Below, piece by piece: positions 45,919 through 55,397 of a DNA stretch of 64,000 nucleotides. The notes below the pieces were generated by a model, which saw only the letters and a program-made list of their open reading frames with translations, was not told where the DNA came from and ran no database searches. Every line of letters begins with the position of its first letter. Position 1 is the first letter of the stretch. A program made the position numbers and the translations under genes. Location of the stretch: positions 76,165-140,164 of the forward strand of contig JAOPKE010000004.1 of assembly GCA_025517465.1 (NCBI GenBank), written 5' to 3'. This DNA comes from Halobacteria archaeon HArc-gm2. Lineage in GTDB: Archaea; Halobacteriota; Halobacteria; Halobacteriales; Haloarculaceae.

Positions 45919-46458
45919 TCACTCGGCGTTCGAGGCGCCGTTCGGTGACGGCCGTTCCGTGCGCTCGGCGAGAAACGCTTCCTCTTCGTCAGACAGGTCT
46001 CGGTCGCAGAACCGGTCCAGTCCGTCACGATAGCGCTCGGCGTCGCCGCCGGGATCGCCTGCCGTCGTCCAGACGAGCACGAGTTCCGCGATGCCAGTGG
46101 TCTCGCCGGTGAACGCGAAGCCGGCGCGGTAGCAGGCCTCGTAGGCGAACGGGTTGTTGACGGCCATCTTCACCCTCTCGTACGCGCGCTCGCTCGCGCG
46201 ACCCAGTGCGAAATCGAGCAACTTCGGACCGATTCCCTCGCCCCGACGGTCGTCCCGGACGGTGACGTAGCGAAACCAGAGCGTGTCCGGGTCGGTCCGG
46301 TCCTCGTTGAACGCGAGCGCCGCGACGACGGTGCCGCCGTCTCTCGCTACGACCTTCCCCGTCGAGGACATGACGAACTTCCCGGCGTAACTGAACCGCC
46401 GCCAGTCGAGTTCGAGCGTGGGGCCGTCCGACGGCCAGCCGAGGAGTTCGAACTCCAT
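45919..46458 (-). CDS. GNAT family N-acetyltransferase
   Basis: The 179-residue protein matches the GNAT fold. It has ARDGGTVVAALAFNEDRTDPDTLWFRYVTVRDDRRGEGIGPKLLDFALGRASE with the acetyl-CoA loop RRGEGIG, then VKMAVNNPFAYEACYRAGFAFTGETTGIAELVLVW. It transfers an acetyl group to an unknown amine. The start at 46458 (MEFELLGWPSDGP) is supported by the N-terminal strand. Neighbours are unrelated. Confidence 0.85.
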   Translation of the reverse strand: MEFELLGWPSDGPTLELDWRRFSYAGKFVMSSTGKVVARDGGTVVAALAFNEDRTDPDTLWFRYVTVRDDRRGEGIGPKLLDFALGRASERAYERVKMAVNNPFAYEACYRAGFAFTGETTGIAELVLVWTTAGDPGGDAERYRDGLDRFCDRDLSDEEEAFLAERTERPSPNGASNAE

Positions 46459-46596
46459 ACCAGCGGTTCGACGCGCACCGAAAAGTAGGTGGCGCAGTGT
46501 CAGCGGGACGTCGTCGGCCCCGGACAGTCGAGCGTCGTGTCACTCTCCCGAACGTCGAGTCGGGAGAGCCAAGTCGGTCGCGTTCGATGCGGAGAT

Positions 46597-47010
46597 ATGA
46601 ACCAGGCGTGGTCGCTCAGACGGCGAGTCGAACCGACGTCGCTGACGGCACTGGTTGCCGTCGGTGACCTCCTCGCGATCGCAACGTTCGTCGTCGCTGG
46701 CGAGCTCTCCCACGGATACACCCTCCCCGAGCACGCCGGGCGCTTCGTCGGGACGTTCGTCCCGTTCGCGCTGAGCTGGGTCCTCGTCGCCGTCGCCGGG
46801 ACTCTCTACACCCGGGAAGCGGTCGCGAACCTCCGAACCTCCGTGAGTCGGACCCTGCTCGCGTGGGGACTCGCCGTCGTCATCGCGCAGGCACTCCGGA
46901 GTACGTCGGTCTTTCCCGGTGGGGCGGCCGTGACGTTCGCGCTGGTATCCTTTGGCGTCGGTGGCGCCCTGCTCGTCGGGTGGCGAGCGCTCGTCTCGAT
47001 CGTCAGGTGA
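46597..47010 (+). CDS. DUF3054 membrane protein
   Basis: From ATG 46597 (MNQAWSLRRRVEPTSLTALVAVGDLLAIATFVVAGEL) the protein has 137 residues with four hydrophobic helices: LTALVAVGDLLAIATFVVAG, FVPFALSWVLVAVAGTLY, LLAWGLAVVIAQALRST and VTFALVSFGVGGALLVGWRAL. These match the DUF3054 family of small integral membrane proteins, function unknown. The in-frame region before 46597 is not hydrophobic and overlaps the acetyltransferase promoter area. Confidence 0.8.
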   Translation: MNQAWSLRRRVEPTSLTALVAVGDLLAIATFVVAGELSHGYTLPEHAGRFVGTFVPFALSWVLVAVAGTLYTREAVANLRTSVSRTLLAWGLAVVIAQALRSTSVFPGGAAVTFALVSFGVGGALLVGWRALVSIVR

Positions 47011-47162
47011 CGGCACACGTCGTCGGAAAGGAAGTATTCCGTCGAAGAGAGAGGAAAGGGTCGTCGCCGGAATAAAGCGGGAGACGGTCTGTCAGAACGG
47101 CCGAACCCGCGTACCGCCGGCCATCTCGAATTTCTATGGGTTCCGTACCACGCCGTCGGGGC

Positions 47163-47327
47163 TCATCGCATCGAACCGACGTCGATGGCCACTGTCGACT
47201 GAATCCACGACTGGTGATTCTGTCGGTCGTAGATGACGAACTCGTCGTCGCCGATGTTCAGTTCGGCGAATCGCGTCTGCTCGCCGTCCGTGGCCTCGTT
47301 CGTATCGTCCGTGGCGTTCGTGCTCAT
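47163..47327 (-). CDS. 54-residue acidic protein (DUF7331-like)
   Basis: The product MSTNATDDTNEATDGEQTRFAELNIGDDEFVIYDRQNHQSWIQS... begins at ATG 47327. It has the pattern FAELNIGDDEFVIYDRQNHQSWIQSTVAIDV, which fits the tiny haloarchaeal DUF7331 family. It is soluble, with a disordered acidic start and a short beta-rich end. Longer in-frame readings upstream are Arg/Ser-rich and not convincing. Function is unknown. Confidence 0.65.
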   Translation of the reverse strand: MSTNATDDTNEATDGEQTRFAELNIGDDEFVIYDRQNHQSWIQSTVAIDVGSMR

Positions 47328-47675
47328 AGATTTCGAGGAACGGGGGTCGGGTGTCCCTCTACTACGTGATATCCAAGTTCCCCCCAATAAGCGCTCCTCC
47401 TCGATTATCAAACAGCATAATCGGCATTAGATGGTCAGTAAGTAACGTCCCACTCGTTATCAATCGGCATATTTTGGGAATATATCACACACGTGTTCGG
47501 TGAGCGGTTCGCGAGCGACCGTTGCTCGATCGGTTCGGGAGCGCTGAAGCGATCTGAGCGATAGCGCACGCTGGCGCCGTCGACAGAGCGCGCGCGAGAT
47601 ATATTCCGGATAAATACGTCGCCTATAACTTATGAATTTGTTTTTAATAACCCACGCCGTGACTACACAGGACCA
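47328..47675. other. AT-rich intergenic region
   Basis: These 348 bases contain no supported gene. They are AT-rich in two blocks, 47330-47475 and 47595-47655. TTTTTAATAACC at 47641-47652 lies about 28 bases before the ATG at 47676 and is a good TATA box for it. Nothing else is recognised. Confidence 0.55.
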
Positions 47676-47954
47676 ATGTCCAACCATACGAGAGATTTAC
47701 GGGAAACACTTATATGGGTATTTATCGTAATTACGAGTATATTCATGACGGGCTACTACGACATCGTCCTTGGACTCATTCCGCTCGCACTCGCAGGTAT
47801 CACCGGTGTTCTGGTCCTCGCCGGATTCGCGCTGACGACCGCCATCCCGCTGGCATCCGTCGTCGCCGTCGGCCTCATCGGACACGCGATGTTCGTCCGA
47901 ACCCCGGTCGACTCGCCGCCCGCTCGCCGCGAACCGGGCAAGACAGCCGACTGA
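47676..47954 (+). CDS. small hydrophobic membrane protein
   Basis: The 92-residue protein has a short polar start (MSNHTRDLRET) and three hydrophobic segments: LIWVFIVITSIFMTGYY, IVLGLIPLALAGITGVLVLAGFAL and TTAIPLASVVAVGLIGHAMF. A polar, Pro/Arg-rich tail follows. The first codons use more A/T-ending triplets than neighbouring genes (ACTTATATGGGTATTTATCGTAATT region), which may mark recent origin or a translation ramp. Function unknown. Confidence 0.6.
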   Translation: MSNHTRDLRETLIWVFIVITSIFMTGYYDIVLGLIPLALAGITGVLVLAGFALTTAIPLASVVAVGLIGHAMFVRTPVDSPPARREPGKTAD

Positions 47955-48056
47955 GCCACCAGCCCGTCATCCCGTCGTGCGATTTTAGCGTTCGATCTCT
48001 CCGTCGACCAGTGCGGACAGGAGTACGCCTAAGGGACGGCGAAGCGAACGACCGGT

Positions 48057-49067
48057 ATGAGCGACGCCGAATCGACGGCACTGTTTCTGACGAGTGCGGA
48101 CGTGACCGGACTGGCGACGCCAGAAGAGTACGTCGACGCCGTCCGCGAGGGGTACCGAGAACGCGGGCGAGGCGCTCCGGCCGCGCCCCGGACCGCCCTC
48201 TTCAACGACGTCCCGGCGGGAATGGTGACCAGTTACACGGCTATCCTCCCGGAGACCGGCGCGATGGGCGGCTACGTCTACACCGCCGGCTTCGGCGAAC
48301 GCGACGCCTACTTCTCCCTGCCGCTGTTCGACGCCGACACCGGTGCGCCCCTGGCCGTGTTCGACGGCGCATCACTCAACCCCTTCAAGACCGGTGCTGC
48401 CGGCGCCGTCGGCTTCGACGCTCTCGCCCGCCGAAACGCGTCGGACCTCGCGCTGTTCGGGAGCGGCCCGCAGGCCCGCGGACAGCTCCGGGCGACGGCG
48501 ACAGTCCGGAACCTCGACCGCGTCGAGGTGTATTCGCCAACGAAGGACCACCGGGAGAGCTTCGTCGCCGAGATGAACGACGAACTCGACGCCAGCGTCG
48601 CCGCCGTCGCGACCTCGGACGCCGCTATCGAGGGCGCCGACGTCGTCGTCACCGCGACGAACGCGGACGAGCCGGTGTTCGACGGCGACCTCCTGGAACC
48701 GGGGACCCACGTCACCGCGATGGGCCAGTACAATCCCGAAAAGCGCGAACTCGACGCCGCGACGATACGGCGGTCCACGTACGTCCCGGACCTGCGCGAG
48801 CGCGTCACGCAGGACGCCGGGTCCTTCATCGGAGCCCTCGAGGAGGGAGCTATCGACGAGGACCACGTGCACGCCGAACTCGGCGATGTCGTCGCTGGCG
48901 AGGCAGAGGGGCGCACGGACGAGGACGAGATCACCGTCTTCGACAGCGGTGGGACGGCCATAGAAACAGTCGCGGCGGCCCACATGCTGTACGAGCGGGC
49001 GAGTGAGCAGGGGCTGGGGAGAGAGATCGAGTTCTCGCCGGCGAGTCAGGCGCTCACGGGACGGTAG
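48057..49067 (+). CDS. ornithine cyclodeaminase / mu-crystallin family protein
   Basis: The 336-residue protein shows the family Rossmann motif LALFGSGPQARGQLRATATVRNLDRVEVYS and the substrate-side NPFKTGAAGAVGFDALARRNA. Further motifs are VVVTATNADEPVFDGDLLEPGTHVTAMGQYNPEKRELD and the C-terminal FDSGGTAIETVAAAHMLYERA. Members include ornithine cyclodeaminase, alanine dehydrogenase and ketimine reductases, which all use NAD(P)H. The specific substrate cannot be told. The archaeal alanine-dehydrogenase-like branch is plausible. Confidence 0.85.
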   Translation: MSDAESTALFLTSADVTGLATPEEYVDAVREGYRERGRGAPAAPRTALFNDVPAGMVTSYTAILPETGAMGGYVYTAGFGERDAYFSLPLFDADTGAPLAVFDGASLNPFKTGAAGAVGFDALARRNASDLALFGSGPQARGQLRATATVRNLDRVEVYSPTKDHRESFVAEMNDELDASVAAVATSDAAIEGADVVVTATNADEPVFDGDLLEPGTHVTAMGQYNPEKRELDAATIRRSTYVPDLRERVTQDAGSFIGALEEGAIDEDHVHAELGDVVAGEAEGRTDEDEITVFDSGGTAIETVAAAHMLYERASEQGLGREIEFSPASQALTGR

Positions 49068-49079
49068 ACTGACGGGTCT

Positions 49080-50150
49080 CTAAAGGTACGCGTCGAGTCC
49101 GAGCGCCTGAACGAGCGTCAGGCCGCTCACGAGCGCTCCCAGGACGTAACCGGCTATCGTCCCACCGTTGAGCAGCGGGAGCCCCGCGTGGGCGCGCCCC
49201 TTCATCACCATCCACAGCAGGACGGCCAGTCCGGCGAACGTCCCGACCATCGCCGTAAGCGCGGGCAGGGCGACACCGCCCAGCGTCGGCACGCTCTCCG
49301 GCGCGAAGAAGGCGGCGCTGGCGACCAGCACCGTCGGGATGACGGCGTCGCCGAGGCCGATGAACATGGCTTCCCGTTCGAGCGGGTCTGCGGCCTCCGT
49401 CTCGTCGATCTGGCCGTCACTGCCACCGCGCGTGAAGTCGGTGGTCGGTTCGCCGTCCGCGCCGGACTCCGCGTCGACCGACGACTCGGAAATCGCCGAC
49501 TGCTCGGCCGAGTCCGCGTCGTCCGCCATCGGGTCCGGCATGTCGGCGTCGAGGAACGAGTAGTCCGCCGTCATCGGGATGACGAGGACGACCGGTACTT
49601 TGAGGTCCATCACACCGGACGCCAGGGTCAGCATGTGCTCGGTGCCGTACACGCTGATGGCGTCGTAGACGGCCAGGACGGTCAGCAGTATCAGCGCCGG
49701 GAGGACGCCGAAGCCGATGCCGAACAGGCCAGCGGCGGCGGCGCCCATGAAGGCCCCCGCGATGTCGATGACGTACCACTCCGGATGGACGTACAGCGCG
49801 ACGCCCAGCGCGATGGCGAACGGGATAGCGACGACGTCGGCGAGGGGAGCCGGCGCGACGAACCGCATCAGGACGCGGAAGACGTACAGGGAGAGCCACG
49901 CCCCGGAGGCGACGATAATCAGCCGGATCAGCGCGTCGACGTTCAGCTTGAACGCGGCGAGCATGAACGCCGTCGCGACGAGGATTGCACCGACGTAGAC
50001 GAGGCTGTTCGTCGGGTCCTCGGGGTTCTCGACGGGCTGGTACCCCGCCGCCTCGAACGGCTCCACGAGCGCTATCGCGGACAGCTGGATGAACAGGAAG
50101 ATGGCGACGATGATGCCGACGCCGAACGCGACCCGCCTTCGCTCTGTCAT
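49080..50150 (-). CDS. presenilin-like intramembrane aspartyl protease (PSH)
   Basis: The 356-residue protein has about nine membrane helices. Both catalytic aspartates are in place: AVYDAISVYGTEHM (YD at 162-163) and MFIGLGDAVIPTVL (GLGD at 265-268). The PAL motif region reads GLPLLN (323-328). Between helices 6 and 7 lies an acidic hydrophilic loop (about residues 198-258), comparable with the autocleavage loop of presenilins. It cleaves single-pass membrane segments; archaeal homologues have been studied as presenilin models. Adjacent genes give no substrate clue. Confidence 0.9.
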   Translation of the reverse strand: MTERRRVAFGVGIIVAIFLFIQLSAIALVEPFEAAGYQPVENPEDPTNSLVYVGAILVATAFMLAAFKLNVDALIRLIIVASGAWLSLYVFRVLMRFVAPAPLADVVAIPFAIALGVALYVHPEWYVIDIAGAFMGAAAAGLFGIGFGVLPALILLTVLAVYDAISVYGTEHMLTLASGVMDLKVPVVLVIPMTADYSFLDADMPDPMADDADSAEQSAISESSVDAESGADGEPTTDFTRGGSDGQIDETEAADPLEREAMFIGLGDAVIPTVLVASAAFFAPESVPTLGGVALPALTAMVGTFAGLAVLLWMVMKGRAHAGLPLLNGGTIAGYVLGALVSGLTLVQALGLDAYL

Positions 50151-50252
50151 TGTCCGGTGGTCCGGTGGGAAGGGTTTGAGCGTTACGGGAGGCGGGCGGC
50201 GACCCTATCACGAGGACTACAGAAAATTGGTGCCCGAAATCTGACCACCGCG

Positions 50253-50480
50253 TCAGCGCGCGTACAGCGGTTTGCCCACGAGCGACGCGAGTCGGACGTC
50301 GTCGTCGGGCGTCACGGCCACGTAGGGGCGCTCGACGGGGCCGAACACGTCGACGACGCGGCCGGCGTCTTCAAGGTCGTCCGTGAGGACGGCGCGCCCG
50401 ATGTCGGGGTGGTCGTCGTCCGGGCAGCGGGCGACGGCCAGGCCCTGGGCCACGCGGACGACGTCGCCGACGCGTTTCAT
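50253..50480 (-). CDS. gar1: H/ACA RNP protein Gar1 homologue
   Basis: The 75-residue protein starts [56 protein letters not shown], matching the short beta-barrel of archaeal Gar1 (GxVxDVFGPV motif). It joins Cbf5, Nop10 and L7Ae to guide pseudouridylation. Its start overlaps the SRP19 stop by four bases, so the two RNA-protein genes are co-translated, a pairing common in haloarchaea. The glycine-rich tails of eukaryotic Gar1 are absent. Confidence 0.88.
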   Translation of the reverse strand: MKRVGDVVRVAQGLAVARCPDDDHPDIGRAVLTDDLEDAGRVVDVFGPVERPYVAVTPDDDVRLASLVGKPLYAR

Positions 50481-50755
50481 GCCCGGATGGCCTGGAGGTA
50501 CGCCGCGACGGCGCCCAGGAGGTCCGACTTCGTCGCGTCGTCGGCGTTCTTCACGAGCACGCGCCCGCGCTGTTCGTACTCGCGGGGGTACGTCTTGTCG
50601 CGTTCGATGACCGCGTCGTAGCCGACCTGCTGAACCGCCGTGGCTATCTCGTCGACCGTGGGGTCGGGGATGGCCTGGTCCAGCGAGACCCGGCGTCCCT
50701 CGTTGCGCGAGCGGTCGGCGTCCAGAAACGCCGGCCAGATGACGTTCTCGACCAT
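50477..50755 (-). CDS. srp19: signal recognition particle protein SRP19
   Basis: From ATG 50755 ([24 protein letters not shown]) the product has 92 residues. It shows the SRP19 signature [62 protein letters not shown]. It binds 7S RNA and helps assemble SRP54 for protein targeting. The longer in-frame start at 50833 lacks family residues. It overlaps gar1 by four bases. Confidence 0.92.
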   Translation of the reverse strand: MVENVIWPAFLDADRSRNEGRRVSLDQAIPDPTVDEIATAVQQVGYDAVIERDKTYPREYEQRGRVLVKNADDATKSDLLGAVAAYLQAIRA

Positions 50756-50915
50756 ACCGGAAGTGGCCGCCCCTGGCTTATACGCCTTTATGATGGCGGG
50801 GGAGACGTGCGCTATCCGCCGCCCCACAGGCACGGCCTCCCCACCCCTCGCTCAGACCTGTCGGCGAGCGACCGTATACAATAAGTATTGGGCTAGAGTA
50901 ACCGTAGTTGATACA

Positions 50916-52007
50916 GTGGAGTCACCGCCACGCGCGCCCGTACTCCTGGGCCTGGGGGCAGCGCTCGTCGCGACAGTACTGGCGAGTGCGACGGTCGGCC
51001 CGGTGAGCATCGACCTGCTCACGGTGTCGAAGGCGGCGCTGAACGCGGTGGGGGTCCCGGCCGGCCTCTCCGTCGGCGTCGGGACGACGCGGATCTTCGG
51101 GGCTTCCGTGCCCCTTCCCAGCGTCTCGCTCCGGTACGCCTATCCGTTCTCCTTCGCGGTCGCGGACTCGAGTGAGACCATCGTCCGCCAGATCCGGCTC
51201 CCCCGCATCGTCCTCGGCGCCATCGTGGGCTTCGCGCTCGCCGCGGCGGGAACGGTCATGCAGGGGTTCTTCCGGAACCCGCTGGCCGACCCGTCGATCA
51301 TCGGCGTCTCGTCTGGCGCCGCCGTCGGCGCGGTGGCGGCCATCGTCTTCGCCGTCGGCCTCCCGCTCCAGGCGATGGCCTTCGCCGGGGCGATACTGGC
51401 TGCCTTCGCCGTCTACCTCGTCGCGACGCGCGACGGCGAGACGCCCGTCGCCACCCTGTTGCTGGCAGGCGTCGCCATCCAGACGTTCCTCGGCGCGGTC
51501 ATCTCGTACATGCTCGTCCACGCCGGCGAGAGCCTCGAACGGGCGGTCTACTGGCTGATGGGGCACCTCCAGAACAGCACCTGGAGCGAGGTGGAGGTGA
51601 CCCTGCCCGCCGCGTTCCTCGCCTTCGCCGTCTTGCACGCCTACGCCCACGACCTGAACGTCCTCCTGATGGGCGAAGAGGACGCCCACGCGCTCGGTAT
51701 CGAGGTCGAGCGGACCAAGCGCATCCTGCTCGCCGTCGCGAGCGTCATCACCGCCGCCGCCGTCGCCGTCGCCGGCGTCATCGGCTTCGTCGGCCTGGTC
51801 GTCCCCCACGTCCTCCGCCTGATCGTCGGTCCGGACCACCGGATCCTCCTCCCCGCGAGCGCACTCGCGGGCGCGACGTTCCTGGTCGCCGCCGATACGC
51901 TCGCACGCTCCGGACCCGCGGAGGTGCCGGTCGGCATCGTCACCGCGGCAGTCGGCGCGCCCTTCTTCCTCTACCTCTTGCGGCGCAAGGAGGTGCACAC
52001 GGTGTGA
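50916..52007 (+). CDS. btuC: FecCD/BtuC-type ABC transporter permease
   Basis: A GTG start at 50916 gives 363 residues ([28 protein letters not shown]), supported by TATACAATAAGTA about 30 bases upstream; ATG codons further left lie inside the opposite-strand SRP19 gene. Family motifs are [65 protein letters not shown] and [23 protein letters not shown]. It forms the channel of a B12, heme or ferric-chelate importer. Its stop overlaps the ATPase start by four bases. No iron box precedes it, which favours B12. The symbol is by analogy. Confidence 0.85.
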   Translation: MESPPRAPVLLGLGAALVATVLASATVGPVSIDLLTVSKAALNAVGVPAGLSVGVGTTRIFGASVPLPSVSLRYAYPFSFAVADSSETIVRQIRLPRIVLGAIVGFALAAAGTVMQGFFRNPLADPSIIGVSSGAAVGAVAAIVFAVGLPLQAMAFAGAILAAFAVYLVATRDGETPVATLLLAGVAIQTFLGAVISYMLVHAGESLERAVYWLMGHLQNSTWSEVEVTLPAAFLAFAVLHAYAHDLNVLLMGEEDAHALGIEVERTKRILLAVASVITAAAVAVAGVIGFVGLVVPHVLRLIVGPDHRILLPASALAGATFLVAADTLARSGPAEVPVGIVTAAVGAPFFLYLLRRKEVHTV

Positions 52008-53242
52008 TCCGCGTCGACGACGTCCACGTCGCGTTCGGCGACGTCGAGGTGCTCGACGGCGTCGACCTCACGGTCGAGGCAGGGGAGTTCGTGGGCCTCG
52101 TCGGCCCCAACGGCGCCGGCAAGACGACGCTGCTGCGCACGGTCAACGGCGCGCTGACCCCCGATTCGGGTGACGTGTTCGTCGGCGAGGACCGGATCCA
52201 CGACCTGTCCTCGCGGGCAGCGAGTCGCCGCGTCGCGACAGTCCCCCAGGACACGAGCGTCCGGTTCGCCTTCGACGTCGCGGACGTCGTCGCGATGGGG
52301 CGGACACCTCACCGCTCACGGTTTTCGAGTGACCCAGACCGGGGGGCCCGCGTCGACGCGGCGCTCGAACGGACGGAGACCACGCACCTGCGTGACAGGC
52401 GGGTCGACACGCTGAGCGGCGGCGAGCGCCAGCGCGTGTTCGTCGCCCGCGCGCTCGCTCAGGACGCCCCCACGCTCGTGCTCGACGAACCGACGGCGAG
52501 CCTCGACGTGAACCACGCGACGCAGACGCTCGCGCTCGTTCGCGAACTCGCCGACGAGAGCCGGGCGGTGCTGGCGGCGATCCACGACCTCGAATCGGCC
52601 GCTCGCTTCTGTGACCGACTCGCACTCGTCCACGACGGGCGAATCGTCGACCAGGGGGAGCCTGCGGACGTGTTGACCACCGAGGCCCTGGAGACAGCCT
52701 TCGACGCGCGCGGCGTGGTGACGACGAATCCGGTGACGGACTCGCCGGCGGTGACGACGCTCCCGTCGACGACTGGTGGGGGGCGTCGGGTCCACGTCCT
52801 CGGCGGCGGCGAGACCGGTGCCAGCGTCGTCGGGTCGTGCTGGGCGGCGGGCCACCAGGTGAGTGCGGGCCCCTTCTCCCACGACGACGCCGCCCGGTCC
52901 GTCGCGCGGACGCTCGACGTCCCGGTCGAGACGACGCCGCCGTTCGCGGCTATCGATCGAGCCACGGTCGAGGCGGTCAGCGAGCAAATCGCGGCCGCCG
53001 ACGTGACGGTACTCGCGGATCCGGTCATCGACCCGGCTGCGACCGTCTGCCGACTCGCCGACGACGCCGAACGGCTGGTCGTCGTCGAATCGCGACCCCT
53101 CGCCGAGCGCAACTACGGGGGTGAGCGAGGGCGCGAGCGGTACGAGTCGCTGCGGCGGCGAGCGACTGTCGTCGACGCCGACCGAATCCCGGCCGTTCTC
53201 GACGAAAAACCGGGCCCCGGGAGGGTACTGGCGGACGATTGA
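52004..53242 (+). CDS. btuD: BtuD-type ABC transporter ATPase with C-terminal extension
   Basis: The 412-residue protein starts with GTG at 52004, coupled to the permease stop (GTGA). Residues 1-255 are a standard ATPase: [39 protein letters not shown] further 150 residues follow: [44 protein letters not shown]... and [20 protein letters not shown]. These resemble a Rossmann-like domain seen in haloarchaeal BtuD proteins but absent from bacterial ones. The gene for a binding protein is not in the neighbourhood. Confidence 0.85.
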   Translation: MIRVDDVHVAFGDVEVLDGVDLTVEAGEFVGLVGPNGAGKTTLLRTVNGALTPDSGDVFVGEDRIHDLSSRAASRRVATVPQDTSVRFAFDVADVVAMGRTPHRSRFSSDPDRGARVDAALERTETTHLRDRRVDTLSGGERQRVFVARALAQDAPTLVLDEPTASLDVNHATQTLALVRELADESRAVLAAIHDLESAARFCDRLALVHDGRIVDQGEPADVLTTEALETAFDARGVVTTNPVTDSPAVTTLPSTTGGGRRVHVLGGGETGASVVGSCWAAGHQVSAGPFSHDDAARSVARTLDVPVETTPPFAAIDRATVEAVSEQIAAADVTVLADPVIDPAATVCRLADDAERLVVVESRPLAERNYGGERGRERYESLRRRATVVDADRIPAVLDEKPGPGRVLADD

Positions 53243-53286
53243 CATACGGAAGGTTCAACTGATTCGATCGCAACCGTGGGATCAAG

Positions 53287-54018
53287 ATGGTAAACAAGAC
53301 CGCGATCGGGATACTGGGGGTCGTCGTCATGGCGTCCCTCGGCGTCGGCGTCCTGATCGGAATGCAACTGGGTGGTGGAACGAGCGCGCCGGTCACGACG
53401 AGTCCGGCAGCCGACGGCGGGACGGCGACGACGACCAGCGACCAGACGAGCGGCGACGACGGGGCAGCGACCCCTTCGGAGTCGACGAGTGAGCGCCAGA
53501 CGACGATTCCAGCCCGGCAGTTCGACGAAGCCGAGATAGCGAATCACATCGCCAAGTTCGTCAACCAGGAGCGCGAGGCGCAGAATCGGACGCAGCTGGG
53601 CACCGGCGACGCCACGGCGACCCGCGTCTCTCGCATGGCGAGCAACCACAGCGTGGCGATGGCGAACCACGGCAGCGCCGCCCACAAGGTGGACGGTGTC
53701 TCGACCACCAATCGGTACCGGAATCACGACCTCTACGAGCGCTGCAAGTTCAAATCCCACGAGGGGAGCTACATCGACACGCCCGACGAGAAGTTCGAAC
53801 TCGTTGGCACGACCTACGCCGGAACGCACTACCAGGCCGACGGGCAGGAACGGTTCAACGGCGACGAACGAGCGGTCGCCCGCGCCATCGTCGATAACTG
53901 GAACGAGAGCTCGACCTACAGCGATCGACTCCTCGTCGGCGGGCCGACCCGGATGGGCGTCGGCGTCGAAGTGACCAGCACCGGGAAGGCGTACGCGACG
54001 GTCGACGTCTGCGCCTGA
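53287..54018 (+). CDS. secreted or membrane-anchored CAP-domain protein
   Basis: The 243-residue protein has an N-terminal hydrophobic segment (AIGILGVVVMASLGVGVLIGM), a Thr/Ser/Gly-rich linker (residues 30-75), and a CAP (SCP-like) domain. The domain starts with EIANHIAKFVNQEREAQNRTQLGTG and ASNHSVAMANHGSAAHKVDG and ends with RLLVGGPTRMGVGVEVTSTGKAYATVDVCA. CAP domains outside eukaryotes are often peptidase-like or lipid-binding. The usual His and Glu positions are partly kept (NHSVAMANH). Its role is unknown. Confidence 0.8.
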   Translation: MVNKTAIGILGVVVMASLGVGVLIGMQLGGGTSAPVTTSPAADGGTATTTSDQTSGDDGAATPSESTSERQTTIPARQFDEAEIANHIAKFVNQEREAQNRTQLGTGDATATRVSRMASNHSVAMANHGSAAHKVDGVSTTNRYRNHDLYERCKFKSHEGSYIDTPDEKFELVGTTYAGTHYQADGQERFNGDERAVARAIVDNWNESSTYSDRLLVGGPTRMGVGVEVTSTGKAYATVDVCA

Positions 54019-54193
54019 GCGATAGTTCTCGCGGCCGCTTTCCTCCTGTCCCGTTCTCCGCACATCCGTTCCGGTTGTCGAGGCGCTCTGCCGGCGAAAC
54101 GCCGTCGATCACCGGCCCGGAGTCGGGGTATCCTTCCGGGGACGATACCACACTCGGGAACCGAAGGGCAGTCGCGCCCGCCTTCGGAGGGAG

Positions 54194-54625
54194 TTACTCG
54201 CGCTCCCAGAGGACCAGGCCCACCATGGTCAACACGACGCCGTCAGCGTTCGACGTCTCGATGGCGCAGTGGACGAGCCCGCGGTCCTCGTCCCACACCT
54301 CCTTGTCGACGACCTCCGTCTCGACGCGCAACGCGTCGCCGGGCCTGACCGGGCTGGGGAATCGCAGGTCGTCGATGCCGACTGCGCCGAGCGCACGGGA
54401 GTCTGCGAGGAAGTTGTCCACGAGCAGTCGCATGGTCATCGACGCGGTATGCCAGCCGCTGGCGACGAGACCACCGAACATCGACTCCCGCGCGGCGTCT
54501 TCGTCGACGTGGAACGGCTGGGGGTCGAACTGCTCACCGAAGGAGACCACGTCCTCCTCGGTGACCTCGTACGTGCCGAAGGCGTCGGTCTCGCCGATCT
54601 CGATCTTCTCGAAGTAGTCGGACAT
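54194..54625 (-). CDS. MaoC-like hotdog dehydratase
   Basis: From ATG 54625 (MSDYFEKIEIGETDAFGTYEV) the product has 143 residues. It contains the MaoC signature FDPQPFHVDEDAARESMFGGLVASGWHTASMTMRLLV with the catalytic Asp/His pair. It is a close paralogue of the 22350-22790 protein, with the same GELV/GGLVASGWHT core. It likely hydrates an enoyl-CoA. It lies apart from other catabolic genes, next to coxB. Confidence 0.83.
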   Translation of the reverse strand: MSDYFEKIEIGETDAFGTYEVTEEDVVSFGEQFDPQPFHVDEDAARESMFGGLVASGWHTASMTMRLLVDNFLADSRALGAVGIDDLRFPSPVRPGDALRVETEVVDKEVWDEDRGLVHCAIETSNADGVVLTMVGLVLWERE

Positions 54626-54668
54626 GTCACTACCTGCGACGGGCGAGCGCAAAAAGAACGTGACCGCC

Positions 54669-55397
54669 TCAGGCGGACTGCTGTTCGTCGAGCCAGCTCT
54701 GGTACTCGTCTTCGGAGACGACCTCGATCTGACCGAGCATGTCGGAGTGGCCAGTGCCACAGTACTCCGCACAGTAGAGCTGGTAGGTTCCCGTCTCGGT
54801 TATCTCGGTCTTGATGACGTTGTGGTTCCCCGGAATTGCGTCGCTCTTCAACCCGAGACCGGGCGCGTGGAACGCGTGGATCCAGTCCGTGGAGGTGATG
54901 TGTAACACGACGGGCCTGTCGGCCGGGAGCACGAGCGTGTTACTGGAACTGACGCGGTCGTCTCCCTGCCCGCTGTCGTTGTAGTTGAACGTCCAGCTGT
55001 AGCGCTGACCGACGACTTCGACCTCGGCAGGCTCCTGGTCGGACTCGATCTGCTGGTCCGCGGTGGCCGTGACGTACGGTTCGGCCATCACCTGGTAGGA
55101 AGCGATACCGACGACGAGGAGGATGATCGCCGTCGCGATGGTCCAGGTTATCTCGAGACGCCGGTTCTCCATCGTCGGCAGGGGATCCTCGTTGTTACGG
55201 AACTTCCAGACGGTGTAGATGAGGATGCCCTCCACGAGCACCGTGATGGGGACGGCGATGTACAGCAGGTTCATGTTGAGGTCCCAGATCAGTTCCGCCG
55301 TCTCCGACGTCGACACCTGGGCTGCTGCCGGCTCGACGGCGAGCGCGAGAAGAGCTCCAGTGAAGACCGTGAGGAGCCCGACGCGTTTCCCATTCAT
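54669..55397 (-). CDS. coxB: cytochrome c oxidase subunit II
   Basis: The 242-residue protein has a cleavable or anchoring signal (MNGKRVGLLTVFTGALLALAVEPAAAQ), two membrane helices (IAVPITVLVEGILIYTVW; WTIATAIILLVVGIASYQV) and a CuA cupredoxin domain. CuA ligands are visible: H174 in DWIHAF, C209 and C213 in YCAEYCGTGHSDM, H217 and M220. It accepts electrons for the heme-copper oxidase from a copper protein or cytochrome. Subunit I is not in the window. It is divergent from the heme O synthase gene, which is in line with shared control. Confidence 0.92.
   Translation of the reverse strand: MNGKRVGLLTVFTGALLALAVEPAAAQVSTSETAELIWDLNMNLLYIAVPITVLVEGILIYTVWKFRNNEDPLPTMENRRLEITWTIATAIILLVVGIASYQVMAEPYVTATADQQIESDQEPAEVEVVGQRYSWTFNYNDSGQGDDRVSSSNTLVLPADRPVVLHITSTDWIHAFHAPGLGLKSDAIPGNHNVIKTEITETGTYQLYCAEYCGTGHSDMLGQIEVVSEDEYQSWLDEQQSA

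Noticed and set aside
50640-50915. N-terminal extension of the BtuC-type permease
   Set aside because: The extension runs opposite to SRP19 and is not hydrophobic. A TATA box about 30 bases before GTG 50916 supports the shorter protein.
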